From: Candidatus Thorarchaeota archaeon
GTDB taxonomy: Archaea > Asgardarchaeota > Thorarchaeia > Thorarchaeales > Thorarchaeaceae
Length of the DNA: 64,000 nucleotides
Assembly (NCBI GenBank): GCA_029858305.1
Contig: JAOUFI010000004.1
Coordinates: forward strand, 23,862-87,861
Reading direction: 5' to 3'
In this document: piece by piece, positions 35,219 through 43,876 of the stretch
Position numbering within the stretch: the first letter of the stretch is position 1
Layout of the letters: the number at the start of each line of letters is the position of its first letter
Program-made: the position numbers and the translations under genes
The notes under the pieces: generated by a model
The model's input: the letters and a program-made list of their open reading frames with translations, nothing else
Database searches by the model: none
Told to the model about the DNA's origin: nothing

Positions 35219-36804
35219 TAAAGTCCCTCCTGGTTGCGTCCCCTCATGACGTCTTTCCTACCAGCGGATCCCCAGGATGTAGTTGACTGTTCCCATTTTC
35301 CTGCTCCATACTCAATTGTTCGCGTAGCAATGAGGTCACTACGACCTGTGTCAGTCCAAACCTCGCCACGAACTGCTGCAGTTCCAATCCCACCTAAGCT
35401 CATCCCATTCATGTGGAGAATAGCAGCAGCAATTGCAACTTCCAGCTCAGCTGTCATCTGACCTGTGATTCTCTTTTGAGCCCTGCGCTTCAAGAAGTCT
35501 ATTGCATATTGTGGGAAAAGAGCATAGGAGACCTCATCACGTGGAATATGTGGAATATCCTTGAGAGCTTCTCGTGCTGCGGGGAGCTCAGGTTCAAGGA
35601 GATCGGCGGGTCGGCATTCAAGTGTCTTCTCATCTCCAATGGCTAATTTCTTGACTTTAGGATCTATCTCTGCGGGAGGGCGTCCATAATAACCACGGAT
35701 ATACTGCTTGACTTCTGTTGGAATCATACTGTATCTTTTTCCAGTCACAACATTGAGCGTCGCCTGTGTCCCAACAATTTGACTAGATGGTGTCACAAGC
35801 GGAGGATACCCAAGTTCAGCTCGGACTCGAGGTACTTCAGCTAGAACTTCATCATATTTGTCTAATGCACCTTGCTCTCGGAGTTGATTATCAAGATTCG
35901 AAAGCATCCCACCAGGAATTTGAAACTCGAGAACTTGTGGATTGACTCCTTGAAGACTACCTTCGTACTGTGTATATTTTCTCCGAATCTTACGGAAATA
36001 ATCTGCAATCTCAGAGAGTTGATTAATACTCAGACCAGTGTCCCGAGGTGTTCCCTTGAGTGCCTCAACAATGGACTCTGTGGCTGGCTGGGAGGTGGCC
36101 ATTGATAATGCAGATATTGCGCAATCTACAACATCAACTCCTGCATCTGCTGCCTTGAGATATGCCATTGCTGCCATCCCGCTCGTGTAGTGAGAGTGAA
36201 GCTGGACAGGAACATCAATCTCTTCCTTGATACCGACTACGAGGTCATATGCGGCCTTGGGTGAGATGAGCCCAGCCATGTCTTTGATACAGATTGAATC
36301 TGCACCTTTTTCGTAGAGTTCCTTGGCCATGGCTACAAACTTGTCATTTGTGTGAAAAGGACTCAACGTGTAACTAATGGCAGCTTGAACATGACTACCC
36401 TCACGCTTCACAAAGTTCATGGCTGCCTCCATATTACGAACATCATTGAGGGCATCAAAGATTCTGAAGATATCGATGCCAACCTTTACTGCTTCAACGA
36501 TGAAAGCCTCTAAGACATCATCAGGAAAGTGTCTATACCCCACTAAATTGCTACCTCTCAACAACATCTGGAATTTTGTCTTGGGCATGGCTTCCTTAAG
36601 CATCTCAACGCGTTCCCAAGGATCCTCATCCAGAAAGCGCATCATCGAGTCAAACGTGGCTCCGCCCCACATCTCAAGCGAGTGATAGCCAACTTTGTCA
36701 ATCTTCTCACAGATTGGAAGCATGTCCTCTGTGCGCATTCTAGTGGCTATAAGGGACTGATGAGCGTCTCTTAGTGTTGTGTCGGTAATCAGGAGTTTCG
36801 TCAT
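35218..36804 (-). CDS. Carboxyltransferase (pyruvate carboxylase B / OadA)
   Basis: A 528-residue TIM-barrel carboxyltransferase that moves CO2 between biotin and pyruvate/oxaloacetate. LLITDTTLRDAHQSLIATRM supplies the first metal Asp. RIFDALNDVRNM, SICIKDMAGL (carbamylated-Lys region) and VQLHSHYTSGMA (metal His pair) follow in the normal order, then the C-terminal PycA-OadA helical domain. Without a biotin carboxylase or an OadB pump nearby, the direction (pyruvate carboxylase B or oxaloacetate decarboxylase alpha) is undecided. About 70 residues at the end (ILHMNGMSLGGIGTAAVRGE onward) exceed the core. A CTAAATAC TATA-like box lies about 36 nt upstream. Confidence 0.92.
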   Translation of the reverse strand: MTKLLITDTTLRDAHQSLIATRMRTEDMLPICEKIDKVGYHSLEMWGGATFDSMMRFLDEDPWERVEMLKEAMPKTKFQMLLRGSNLVGYRHFPDDVLEAFIVEAVKVGIDIFRIFDALNDVRNMEAAMNFVKREGSHVQAAISYTLSPFHTNDKFVAMAKELYEKGADSICIKDMAGLISPKAAYDLVVGIKEEIDVPVQLHSHYTSGMAAMAYLKAADAGVDVVDCAISALSMATSQPATESIVEALKGTPRDTGLSINQLSEIADYFRKIRRKYTQYEGSLQGVNPQVLEFQIPGGMLSNLDNQLREQGALDKYDEVLAEVPRVRAELGYPPLVTPSSQIVGTQATLNVVTGKRYSMIPTEVKQYIRGYYGRPPAEIDPKVKKLAIGDEKTLECRPADLLEPELPAAREALKDIPHIPRDEVSYALFPQYAIDFLKRRAQKRITGQMTAELEVAIAAAILHMNGMSLGGIGTAAVRGEVWTDTGRSDLIATRTIEYGAGKWEQSTTSWGSAGRKDVMRGRNQEGL

Positions 36805-36860
36805 CGTTAAGCGTGCTAAAGAAGATGGGATGAGTATTTAGTCGTTCTGTTGTAGAAGTT

Positions 36861-36878
36861 CTCTAGCAATAGCTAGAG
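36861..36878. promoter_or_regulatory. 18-bp perfect dyad upstream of the carboxyltransferase
   Basis: CTCTAGC-aata-GCTAGAG: perfect 7-bp arms with a 4-nt centre, about 20 bp upstream of the TATA-like element (near 36836-36845) of the carboxyltransferase gene. This is a plausible operator. The neighbouring AGAGC/GCTCT pair (36875-36890) overlaps it. Confidence 0.35.
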
Positions 36879-37014
36879 CAGTAAGGCTCTGTGGGACCCA
36901 CTTCTAATGAATCTCCCATTTCTTTGAGTTGAAGGGACTCACATGCAAAATAAGATTGCAGACGAGTTAGATGCAAATCAATATGTGTCTTTTACACACC
37001 TCCCGTCTGGATTG

Positions 37015-37047
37015 TTGGCTTGATGAATCTTGGGTTCATCAAGCCAA
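37015..37047. terminator. 13-bp perfect hairpin after small membrane gene
   Basis: TTGGCTTGATGAA (37015-37027) pairs perfectly with TTCATCAAGCCAA (37035-37047), loop 7 nt. It begins 14 nt after the stop of the minus-strand membrane-protein gene. There is no long T-run, so terminator or 3'-end stabiliser is inferred from position only. Confidence 0.5.
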
Positions 37048-37060
37048 AACGAAACTAGTT

Positions 37061-37531
37061 CTATTCTTGAGTTATGCTAGCACCAATGATACCAGGGATA
37101 AAGAGAAGGAAGAATGCTATTCCAAGATCAATTGCCATTGTTTGAATCTCAGATAACAAAGCACTGAAATCAAAGGCACCGCCTGCCATACTTAGCAAGA
37201 AGTAGCATAGGAATAAGATTATGATAACAAGTATGGAAACTGGGAGCATCTTCACACGATTCTTGGAAACTAAACCTGATACAAACCCAGCAACAACCAA
37301 TGTTATGAGAGGGAGATATAATGAGTGAAGTGCCAGTGAATATGGTTTCAGCAACAACTCGAAGATCATAGATAATTGAATCATCATATTAGGGATGATT
37401 CCACCTATGAGTACAGCTGCAAGGGTAATAACGTCCATATACAACTGGAGTGCCGCAAGTAAGACTACAATTATAATTGCCACAACTAATGCGATTATTG
37501 TTCTTTTCAATAGAGATGTCACATCCTTCAA
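37061..37531 (-). CDS. Small integral membrane protein, unknown function
   Basis: A 156-residue very hydrophobic protein with about four membrane segments: TIIALVVAIIIVVLLAALQLY, LITLVVAGFVSGLVS, ILVIIILFLCYFLLSMAGGAF and IDLGIAFFLLFIPGIIGAS. The short positive loop SKNRVKM suggests a cytoplasmic turn. No family is recognised. It stands alone on the minus strand with about 170 nt of spacer upstream and a strong hairpin directly downstream. Confidence 0.65.
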   Translation of the reverse strand: MKDVTSLLKRTIIALVVAIIIVVLLAALQLYMDVITLAAVLIGGIIPNMMIQLSMIFELLLKPYSLALHSLYLPLITLVVAGFVSGLVSKNRVKMLPVSILVIIILFLCYFLLSMAGGAFDFSALLSEIQTMAIDLGIAFFLLFIPGIIGASITQE

Positions 37532-37656
37532 TTTGGAACCTGTTAAGGCATCATTGAGCGCAAAGAAGAGTCTTATATTTCTTGGTTATGTAGTAATATG
37601 CCGCTTACTAACGAACAGGGCAGATATGTTTCAACTCTGTGAAACATGAGTTGACT

Positions 37657-37673
37657 CTCACAGATTGTGTGAG
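37657..37673. terminator. Hairpin downstream of Fe-S protein gene
   Basis: CTCACA-gattg-TGTGAG lies 27 nt past the stop of the minus-strand Fe-S gene. On that strand CTTTTT precedes it. A weak terminator candidate. Confidence 0.3.
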
Positions 37674-37699
37674 TTGATTCCCAATCTGAAAAAGAGAAT

Positions 37700-38428
37700 C
37701 TATATTTTTTTACCGATCGGACATACGTCCATGCATCTCGTACATTCGATGTAACTGTTTGGAGTAGGTCTCTGGAAGAGTCTTTGTTCTTCTTTTCTTA
37801 CAAACTCAGGAACATCCGTTGAACCTGGACACTCAGCTGAGTACACCATGCAGTGAGTGATATTCAATCTATAGGGCTCAATTGCGTTGGTTGGACAGAC
37901 TTTGACGCATTTATCACAGTCTCCACACAGATCGCGCTCAAATGGTGAGTCGATATCAAGGATTGCATCTGTTAGGATTGCTATCAGCTTAATTCTTGGA
38001 CCAAAAACTGGCGATATCAAGAGAGTGTTCTTCCCCTGAGAGCCTACTCCGCACTTGACTGCAGCAGTCTTGAGCGGAATATTTACTGACCATTTAGCAT
38101 CAAACCCTCTTCGATGTAAGAAATCAACAATGCCCCATGCTTTGTTTTTCATGATCTCATCAGAGAAGTAGTGGCTCTCATAATGTGATTCATCTTTGCA
38201 ATCCTTCGGAGGTTCAACATTCAAGTTAAACGTCTTATCCCATGAGTGCCATGCCAGTAATATGACTGACTTCACCGTCTGCAATTCTTCCTCAAGATTG
38301 TTTAGTCTACGAATCTTCCCAACCCAGCCATATGGCAAATCACGGAGCATCTCTGGTTTCGTGATTCCAATAGAGACAAAGCCCGTTTCCATAGCCATGT
38401 CTTTCAATTCATTAGACAATGTTGACAT
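37700..38428 (-). CDS. Epoxyqueuosine-reductase-like 4Fe-4S protein
   Basis: A 242-residue soluble protein related to the QueG/reductive-dehalogenase Fe-S family. The middle part (GVGSQGKNTLLISPVFGP, LIAILTDAIL) matches the QueG core. It is followed by two 4Fe-4S cluster motifs, CGDCDKCVKVCP and CTRCMDVCP, with HCMVYSAECPG between. It is shorter than bacterial QueG (about 350-380 residues) and lacks the C-terminal HEAT part, so tRNA queuosine reduction is doubtful in an archaeon. A corrinoid-linked or other redox role is more likely. No obvious partner gene is adjacent. Confidence 0.8.
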   Translation of the reverse strand: MSTLSNELKDMAMETGFVSIGITKPEMLRDLPYGWVGKIRRLNNLEEELQTVKSVILLAWHSWDKTFNLNVEPPKDCKDESHYESHYFSDEIMKNKAWGIVDFLHRRGFDAKWSVNIPLKTAAVKCGVGSQGKNTLLISPVFGPRIKLIAILTDAILDIDSPFERDLCGDCDKCVKVCPTNAIEPYRLNITHCMVYSAECPGSTDVPEFVRKEEQRLFQRPTPNSYIECTRCMDVCPIGKKI

Positions 38429-38520
38429 GTTGATTCATGGATTGAGATGGTATTTGACTCTTCAGCCGACATATGATGGTAGTAAATTTTTCTGGACATT
38501 TCGCCAACGTGCTGGATCTG

Positions 38521-39426
38521 TCAAAACTTCTTAATCAGATAGTACTCCTTCACTCCGTTTGGATAGGCATCTGACACTCCATATGCACTATATCCGTGTT
38601 TGTGGAAAAATTCAAGATTCTGAAATGTGAAGCATGCTGTCTGAACGGCAATGCAGTTATTGTCTCTTGCAAGTGCTTCTGCCTTCATCAAGAGACCCGT
38701 CCCATAGCCTTGACTATGATATCTCTCATCGACCCAGAATTCTTCAATATTCATGGTCCCGAGAGTGGTATATCCTAATATGCCGCCAATTACTTGCCCG
38801 TGGTCATTCTTAATGATCGATTTGATTTCAAGCTCTCGATTTTCCCTCCGTAGTTCTCCAACCTGCTCATCCACATGCTTTCCCATTCCTGCATGTACGA
38901 TTTTCTGAGATTCTTCCGTCGAATCTTCATAGATACCAAACCGAGAAGGGATTTTCTTCTTCAATGAATTATAATCAATCGTATCAAGACGTTTCATAAG
39001 GATGTATTCCCTAATTCCATTCACATATCCTTCATAGGTAGCTATCATTTTGTAGCCTATTGCCTGATAGAAGTCAGGAGCTTGCCACGAGAATGTATAT
39101 GTCTGAGATGCCAGACATCCATTTCTTTTCGCTATTCTTTCTGCTTCTAGAACAAGGTCTTTCCCATAGCCCAACCCTTTGTACCTGTCATCAACCCAGA
39201 GAACATCGAGGTACTGGGTCCAGTAAACCATGCTTGTCATAACTCCACCTACAATCCTACCTTCATGGTCTTTGAGTACAACACTAATCCAGTATTTGGG
39301 ACTGTTGAATTCTCCATCTGTCTGCTTGAGATTATATGATTCAAATCCCTTTTGGAACTCGATCACATCCTCTTCTGATGGATTTGTTATGATTGAAAAT
39401 CTACCAAGGTCTGATTTTCGGGTCAT
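38521..39426 (-). CDS. Tandem GNAT N-acetyltransferase
   Basis: A 301-residue protein with two GNAT domains. The first (about 1-150) has the acetyl-CoA loop DDRYKGLGYGKDLVLEAE. The second (about 160-301) has DERYHSQGYGTGLLMKAE. Both end with the usual aromatic NC...FYQAIGYK / FFHKHGYS turn. The near-equal design suggests internal duplication. The acyl acceptor is unknown. The gene is alone on the minus strand, 92 nt upstream of the Fe-S gene start. Confidence 0.85.
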   Translation of the reverse strand: MTRKSDLGRFSIITNPSEEDVIEFQKGFESYNLKQTDGEFNSPKYWISVVLKDHEGRIVGGVMTSMVYWTQYLDVLWVDDRYKGLGYGKDLVLEAERIAKRNGCLASQTYTFSWQAPDFYQAIGYKMIATYEGYVNGIREYILMKRLDTIDYNSLKKKIPSRFGIYEDSTEESQKIVHAGMGKHVDEQVGELRRENRELEIKSIIKNDHGQVIGGILGYTTLGTMNIEEFWVDERYHSQGYGTGLLMKAEALARDNNCIAVQTACFTFQNLEFFHKHGYSAYGVSDAYPNGVKEYYLIKKF

Positions 39427-39620
39427 TTGAAAGCATCTCTGTTAGAATATACGTGCCATCAGAATTTGCTCACTTAACAGCTATGGAAAAGGCCATTTTT
39501 CTAATTTCCGAAGAATCCCGAGAATAAAGGTAGAAGAGATAGGATGATACCGATAACTATAGGCAGAAAATTTCCTGTCGATCTCAGAGGCGATAATTCA
39601 TTACTAGGATTGAAGGTATG

Positions 39621-39630
39621 AAACTTTATA
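39621..39630 (+). promoter_or_regulatory. TATA box of the zinc-ribbon mini-gene
   Basis: The stretch contains CTTTATAC on the plus strand. The predicted start site near 39650 is about 14 nt before the GTG of the 54-residue zinc-ribbon gene. Confidence 0.5.
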
Positions 39631-39664
39631 CGGATTGGAGAGCAGTTACTTCTGAGGTAAGTAT

Positions 39665-39829
39665 GTGGGATTTCGTGATTTCTTACGAATATGGCATGCA
39701 GACCGTGTTATTTCGGAAATCAAATGCCCCTTCTGCAAAAAATCTATCGCCAATAATGAAATTGAACAATCAGGTTCACTGATTATCTGTCCTAATTGTA
39801 AGAGGAAATTTAGATCTGGCAGTACCTAA
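39665..39829 (+). CDS. 54-residue zinc-ribbon protein (absent from ORF track)
   Basis: Found by reading the gap between the double-GNAT and SDR genes. GTG 39665 is preceded by GAGGT with 6-nt spacing and a TATA box about 40 nt further up. The protein starts MGFRDFLRIWHADRVISEI. It contains two zinc knuckles, CPFCKK and CPNCKRKF, separated by about 20 residues, and stops at TAA 39827-39829. It resembles the small one-zinc ribbon proteins common in archaea that bind nucleic acid or transcription machinery. Function is unknown. The spacing of signals makes a real gene likely even though it is short. Confidence 0.7.
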   Translation: MGFRDFLRIWHADRVISEIKCPFCKKSIANNEIEQSGSLIICPNCKRKFRSGST

Positions 39830-39928
39830 AAACATGTGGAATTAGAATTTTCATAATGTAGTGGAAGCAAGATCATCTCACAGCTGTTTTTAGAAATCTC
39901 CGTTACTAGAAGAGTACGATTCATTCCC

Positions 39929-40795
39929 TTAATAGTCGGTAAGCCCTAAAATCTCAATGGTTTTTGCCCACAGTTGTTTTTGAAGACTTTCGTCATTAGA
40001 GATTTCTGTAGTGGTCACTACTTGCTTCTTTGAGAAGCACTTTCCAGATAGTCCCTCTACATCTGACGATACTGCAACATACACTGATGTCTCAGCGCCT
40101 TCCTTCGGGCTCAATTGAAAGGGCTTCATCATCCCAAACATGAGACCCTGCATACGGCTGCCACTATTCTTTCCTAGATTTGTTGCCACAAATCCAGGGA
40201 GGACTGCATTAACTGCTACACCAGTTCCTTCTAGATTTCGAGCAAGAGTATAAGTATGCATCAATAGGAGCAATTTGGCATTTCTATAGACTTTCTGAGA
40301 ACTGTATTTTCTCTTACTCTGGAGATCGTCTAAAACAAAATCACCGGATTTGTACAATCCAGAACAGAGATTGATTACCCGTGATGGCGCACTGGATTTG
40401 AGCAGGGGTAGAAGGCGTCTCGTCAAAAGGAAGGGACCGAGATAATTAACTGCAAACGTGCGTTCAAAACCATCTTCCGTCATTTGACGTCTACTAAAGA
40501 CTGCACCTGCATTGTTCACGAGCACATGTAGAGAATTATGGTTGCTCTTGAACTCCGATACAAACCTTTCAATTGATGCTTTAGATGCAACATCACATTG
40601 CATCAGTTCAATTTGCAATTCTTTAGTTTCATGATGAAAGGAATCAAGCGCTGCTCGTCCACGCTCAAGATTGCGTACTGCCATAATCACACTTGCACCC
40701 ATCTCTGCCAAGGCAAGAGCAGTTTCTTTGCCTATTCCAGAATTACTACCGGTTATAATGCAGATCTTACCATCCATGTTTGCCATAGAACTCAC
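39929..40795 (-). CDS. Short-chain dehydrogenase/reductase (SDR)
   Basis: A 288-residue NAD(P)-dependent oxidoreductase. The Rossmann motif TGSNSGIGKETALAL follows the short N-terminus. NNAGAV, FAVNYLGPF, INLCSG (catalytic Ser) and YRNAK (Tyr-x3-Lys) are all in place. The arrangement and the RVINLCSG/AKLLLLMHTYTLA segments resemble the retinol-dehydrogenase/WWOX-like branch, which acts on lipophilic alcohols or ketones. Substrate is unknown. GTG 40795 or ATG 40786 may be the start. Divergent from tupA. Confidence 0.9.
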   Translation of the reverse strand: MSSMANMDGKICIITGSNSGIGKETALALAEMGASVIMAVRNLERGRAALDSFHHETKELQIELMQCDVASKASIERFVSEFKSNHNSLHVLVNNAGAVFSRRQMTEDGFERTFAVNYLGPFLLTRRLLPLLKSSAPSRVINLCSGLYKSGDFVLDDLQSKRKYSSQKVYRNAKLLLLMHTYTLARNLEGTGVAVNAVLPGFVATNLGKNSGSRMQGLMFGMMKPFQLSPKEGAETSVYVAVSSDVEGLSGKCFSKKQVVTTTEISNDESLQKQLWAKTIEILGLTDY

Positions 40796-40962
40796 ACATT
40801 CATCTTCGCAACTAACATGATTGCTCTACAACCATTTGATCGATATGTAAAACACTATCGGTCAAACAAGAAATGATGTTTGGACAATTAACGTCAATCT
40901 TAATGGACAAGTAGATTCCATTCTTGAATACTGAGTATTGTGCTAGATTTCATCCGAAACAG

Positions 40963-40972
40963 TAAAATATGC
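40963..40972 (+). promoter_or_regulatory. TATA-like element of the tup-moa operon
   Basis: TAAAATATGC about 60 nt upstream of the tupA ATG. The predicted start site (near 40992) falls inside the dyad at 40992-41015. The 11-mer TAAAATATGCG recurs at 41023-41033 over the start codon. Confidence 0.4.
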
Positions 40973-40991
40973 GACATAATGGCGTGTGTGT

Positions 40992-41015
40992 CGATGTGTT
41001 CAATCAAACATATCG
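40992..41015. promoter_or_regulatory. Dyad before tupA, candidate oxyanion-responsive operator
   Basis: CGATGTGTT-caatca-AACATATCG: 9-bp arms with one mismatch, 14-37 nt before the tupA start and over the predicted transcript start. The outer CGAT...ATCG ends recall ModE-type half-sites, but no modE gene is in the window. Confidence 0.4.
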
Positions 41016-41028
41016 TTGGTGATAAAAT

Positions 41029-42027
41029 ATGCGCAGAGAATCACGGATAATTGCCACGATAGCAGTGATTGCAGTCATCTTGAGTGGAGCGGCGTTCTAC
41101 CTTTACCTGAGTCAAGTTGAGGGAAAAGAAACACTCACAATCTCGACAACGACGAGCCTCTATGATACAGGTCTGCTCGACTTAATCAAAGATACGTACG
41201 AACAGAGAAATCCGAACGTGATTCTTGCATTCATTTCTGCAGGGACTGGAATCGCTATAACTCACGCAAAGAATGGAGACGCAGATATGATTCTAGTACA
41301 CTCACCTTCTCAGGAATTAGCATTCATGCAAGAGGGGTATGGTGTAAATAGAAAGATATTCGCATACAATTACTTCGCTATTGTCGGGGCATCTGCAGAT
41401 GTGGTGGGCATAAATCAGACGGATCCTATAGAAGCCCTTCAAGCAATCTACACATACGGACACGCGCATAATACGAGCCTTTGGGTGAGTCGTGATGATC
41501 TATCTGGCACGAACTCAAAAGAGATAGCTCTGTGGACTGCGGCAGGTTATAATTACACAGAACTCAAGGATGAGTTTTGGTTCATTTCATCAGGGCTTGG
41601 AATGGGTTCCACCCTAAATATAGCAGATGAGCAATCATTGTACACCCTATCAGACATTGGAACATATCTCAAATACAAAGCTGATGGCCTGATAACACTT
41701 GAACAGCTCGTTGCAGAAGGTCAAGATCTTCTCAATGTCTACAGTGGTATAGCTGTTAACAGCATAACTGTAACTAGTATAAAATTCGCATTAGCAATGG
41801 ATTTCATAAAGTGGCTGGTGAATGATACTGCCCAAGCGTTAATTGCAGCCTATGGGGTCGCAGATTATGGCCAAGGATTATTCTTACCGGCGGTAAATAT
41901 AATCAAGGATCAAGCCCCAGCTCAGATTTTTGAATGGATACGCGACTATTCTTTCTTTGATGAGGGCGGTCAACTATATGAATGCCCTCCAGCATGGCGG
42001 TCTGGAGATTTCGGTCTCTACATCTAG
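41029..42027 (+). CDS. tupA: Tungstate/molybdate-binding ABC transporter protein
   Basis: A 332-residue exported solute-binding protein for tungstate or molybdate. The N-terminal hydrophobic segment (IIATIAVIAVILSGAAFYLY) acts as signal or membrane anchor. The TupA hallmark ISTTTSLYDTGLLDLI follows, with SAGTGIAITHAKNGDADM and SRDDLSGTNSKE, which contact the oxyanion in relatives. First gene of an eight-gene operon for uptake and pterin-cofactor assembly. Choice between tungstate and molybdate is inferred from the TupA type; Asgard archaea are expected to use tungsten enzymes. Confidence 0.92.
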   Translation: MRRESRIIATIAVIAVILSGAAFYLYLSQVEGKETLTISTTTSLYDTGLLDLIKDTYEQRNPNVILAFISAGTGIAITHAKNGDADMILVHSPSQELAFMQEGYGVNRKIFAYNYFAIVGASADVVGINQTDPIEALQAIYTYGHAHNTSLWVSRDDLSGTNSKEIALWTAAGYNYTELKDEFWFISSGLGMGSTLNIADEQSLYTLSDIGTYLKYKADGLITLEQLVAEGQDLLNVYSGIAVNSITVTSIKFALAMDFIKWLVNDTAQALIAAYGVADYGQGLFLPAVNIIKDQAPAQIFEWIRDYSFFDEGGQLYECPPAWRSGDFGLYI

Positions 42028-42054
42028 AAAAAAAAGTAAGGAGTGATGAAGTAA

Positions 42055-42717
42055 ATGACAGTAGAGAGTGACCTGTTGCAGATAACCCTACAGAGCCTTT
42101 TCATATCCGGCTCAGCAGCTCTCTTTGCATCCGTGATTGGCCTTCCCGTTGGTCTAGTCTTGGGACTTAAACGGTTCAGAGGAAGGCATGCAATAATCGG
42201 AGTGTTCAACTCATTATTAGGCATTCCAACAGTGGCATTGGGTCTCCTTCTCTACCTTGTTTTCTCGAATGCAGGACCATTGGGATTCCTTCACATGCTC
42301 TACACTCCTATTGGAATAATCGTGGGACAGACGATTCTAGTCCTTCCCATAATGATTAGTGTCACCACAGAAACACTATTGGGCGTGGATGAATCCATCC
42401 GCAACCTCGCTCTTACTATGGGCGCTGATGAGCAGGCTGCTGCTTTCTCAGTAGTCCGTGAGTCAGTTGGCGGATTACTCTTAGCTATATCTGCGAGTTT
42501 TAGCAGAGCAATTGCTGAGCTTGGAGTGGCACTGATGATTGGTGGAAATATCAGGGGAATCACAAGAGTACTAACAACATCCATTGCTCTTGAAACGACA
42601 AGGGGTGAAATAGCCCTTGGGCTGGGTTTGACAGTGATTCTGATCGTGCTTATTCTCATTGTCAATGCTGGCTTGAATATATTGAAGCGACGGGTTCAGT
42701 GGTGGCTATGGGAATAG
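42055..42717 (+). CDS. tupB: Tungstate/molybdate ABC transporter permease
   Basis: A 220-residue membrane permease with five or six helices. It contains the EAA-type coupling loop ETLLGVDESIRNLALTMGADEQAA...VRESVGGLLLA and FSRAIAELGVALMIGGNI, as in TupB/WtpB proteins. It forms the channel between TupA and the TupC ATPase. AAGGAGTGA upstream of ATG 42055 gives a good ribosome site. The end overlaps the start of the ATPase gene. Confidence 0.92.
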   Translation: MTVESDLLQITLQSLFISGSAALFASVIGLPVGLVLGLKRFRGRHAIIGVFNSLLGIPTVALGLLLYLVFSNAGPLGFLHMLYTPIGIIVGQTILVLPIMISVTTETLLGVDESIRNLALTMGADEQAAAFSVVRESVGGLLLAISASFSRAIAELGVALMIGGNIRGITRVLTTSIALETTRGEIALGLGLTVILIVLILIVNAGLNILKRRVQWWLWE

Positions 42718-43781
42718 TTGAACTTCGAGATGTCACAGTAGAATTCGGAACTGTAAAAGCTCTGGATAGCATCAATGTTGATATTCACGCGGGGGAGATG
42801 TTTTCGGTTATTGGACCAAATGGTGCCGGGAAGACCACAGCGCTCAGAGTCATTGCAGGACTACTCAATCCCTCAGCAGGAGAGGTGTATTTCCATGGAG
42901 AACTCATGGAAAAATCAAACAGGCATGCATTAAGACGGCAGGCTCCAATGGTCTTCCAGAAGCCAGTGCTTTTCAACACGACACTCTTCAAAAATGTGGC
43001 ATATGGACTTAGAATAAGAGGTATGGCTGAAGAAGAGATCCGGAAACGAGTGCTGGAAGTGCTTGAGATGGTACAACTGGCCAATTTACAGGACAGATTA
43101 GGAAGAAATCTCTCGGGAGGAGAACAACGTCGAGCTACATTAGCAATGGCAATTGTCCTGGATACTGAGCTTTTACTTGTTGATGAGCCAACAGCCTATC
43201 TAGATAGTGAGAGCGCTGAAATTGTTGAGTCCACGCTCCAGCGGCTCAATTCAGAGCGAGGCACAACTACCGTGATGGTGACTCATAACATTCTGCAGGC
43301 TCAAGTTCTAGCTAATAGGGCGGCTATGATGAAACAAGGTCGGATTCAGAAGATCGGTACAGTGAGCGAGATATTCAGAACAGAACTTGACAGCCTCCTG
43401 CACGAAGAATTCAAGATGAACACGTACTCAGGAACTGCAAAAGCAAGTGGCAAGATGACTCAAAACGGAATGCTTGTACAGATTGACTTAGGCAATGGTG
43501 TAGAAATAGAAGCCCTTTCAAAGCGAGAAGGTAACGTTACAGTAATGATTCCCCCCGACGATATTATTGTTTCAAGAGAAGAGGTGTTTACCAGTGCGCG
43601 GAATTGTCTGATAGGAAAAATCATTGGCATCGATGAACGCGATTCTACCGTGTTCCTGACAGTTGATGTAGGATTGAGTATGACAGTTCAAATAACAAGA
43701 CGTTCTAGAGAGAAGCTTGACATTAATCTTAAGGATGAAGTGTATGTGACTTTCAAGGCATCCTCTGTAAGAGTGTTCTAG
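42708..43781 (+). CDS. tupC: Tungstate/molybdate ABC transporter ATPase
   Basis: A 350-360-residue ATPase driving oxyanion import. Walker A GPNGAGKTT, signature LSGGEQRRA, Walker B LLLVDEPTAYLD and switch His (VTHN) are intact. The C-terminal about 120 residues form a TOBE/Mop-like domain (NCLIGKIIGIDERDSTVFLT), which in such transporters can bind the oxyanion and inhibit uptake. The track start is GTG 42699; ATG 42708 (MGIVELRDVTVEFG) is equally likely. Either start overlaps tupB, so translation is coupled. Confidence 0.93.
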   Translation: MGIVELRDVTVEFGTVKALDSINVDIHAGEMFSVIGPNGAGKTTALRVIAGLLNPSAGEVYFHGELMEKSNRHALRRQAPMVFQKPVLFNTTLFKNVAYGLRIRGMAEEEIRKRVLEVLEMVQLANLQDRLGRNLSGGEQRRATLAMAIVLDTELLLVDEPTAYLDSESAEIVESTLQRLNSERGTTTVMVTHNILQAQVLANRAAMMKQGRIQKIGTVSEIFRTELDSLLHEEFKMNTYSGTAKASGKMTQNGMLVQIDLGNGVEIEALSKREGNVTVMIPPDDIIVSREEVFTSARNCLIGKIIGIDERDSTVFLTVDVGLSMTVQITRRSREKLDINLKDEVYVTFKASSVRVF

Positions 43782-43876
43782 TGAATCAAGACAAAGAGGT
43801 TCTCGGTGGAGTTACTCCCGAAATGCATGACCAAACATAACACTTATCTTTGTCAACAAAACACAAGCTCCAAACC

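Noticed and set aside
37700-38428. True epoxyqueuosine reductase QueG
   Set aside because: The protein is about 120 residues shorter than QueG and lacks the HEAT part; queuosine is a bacterial tRNA modification, so only a QueG-like label is given.
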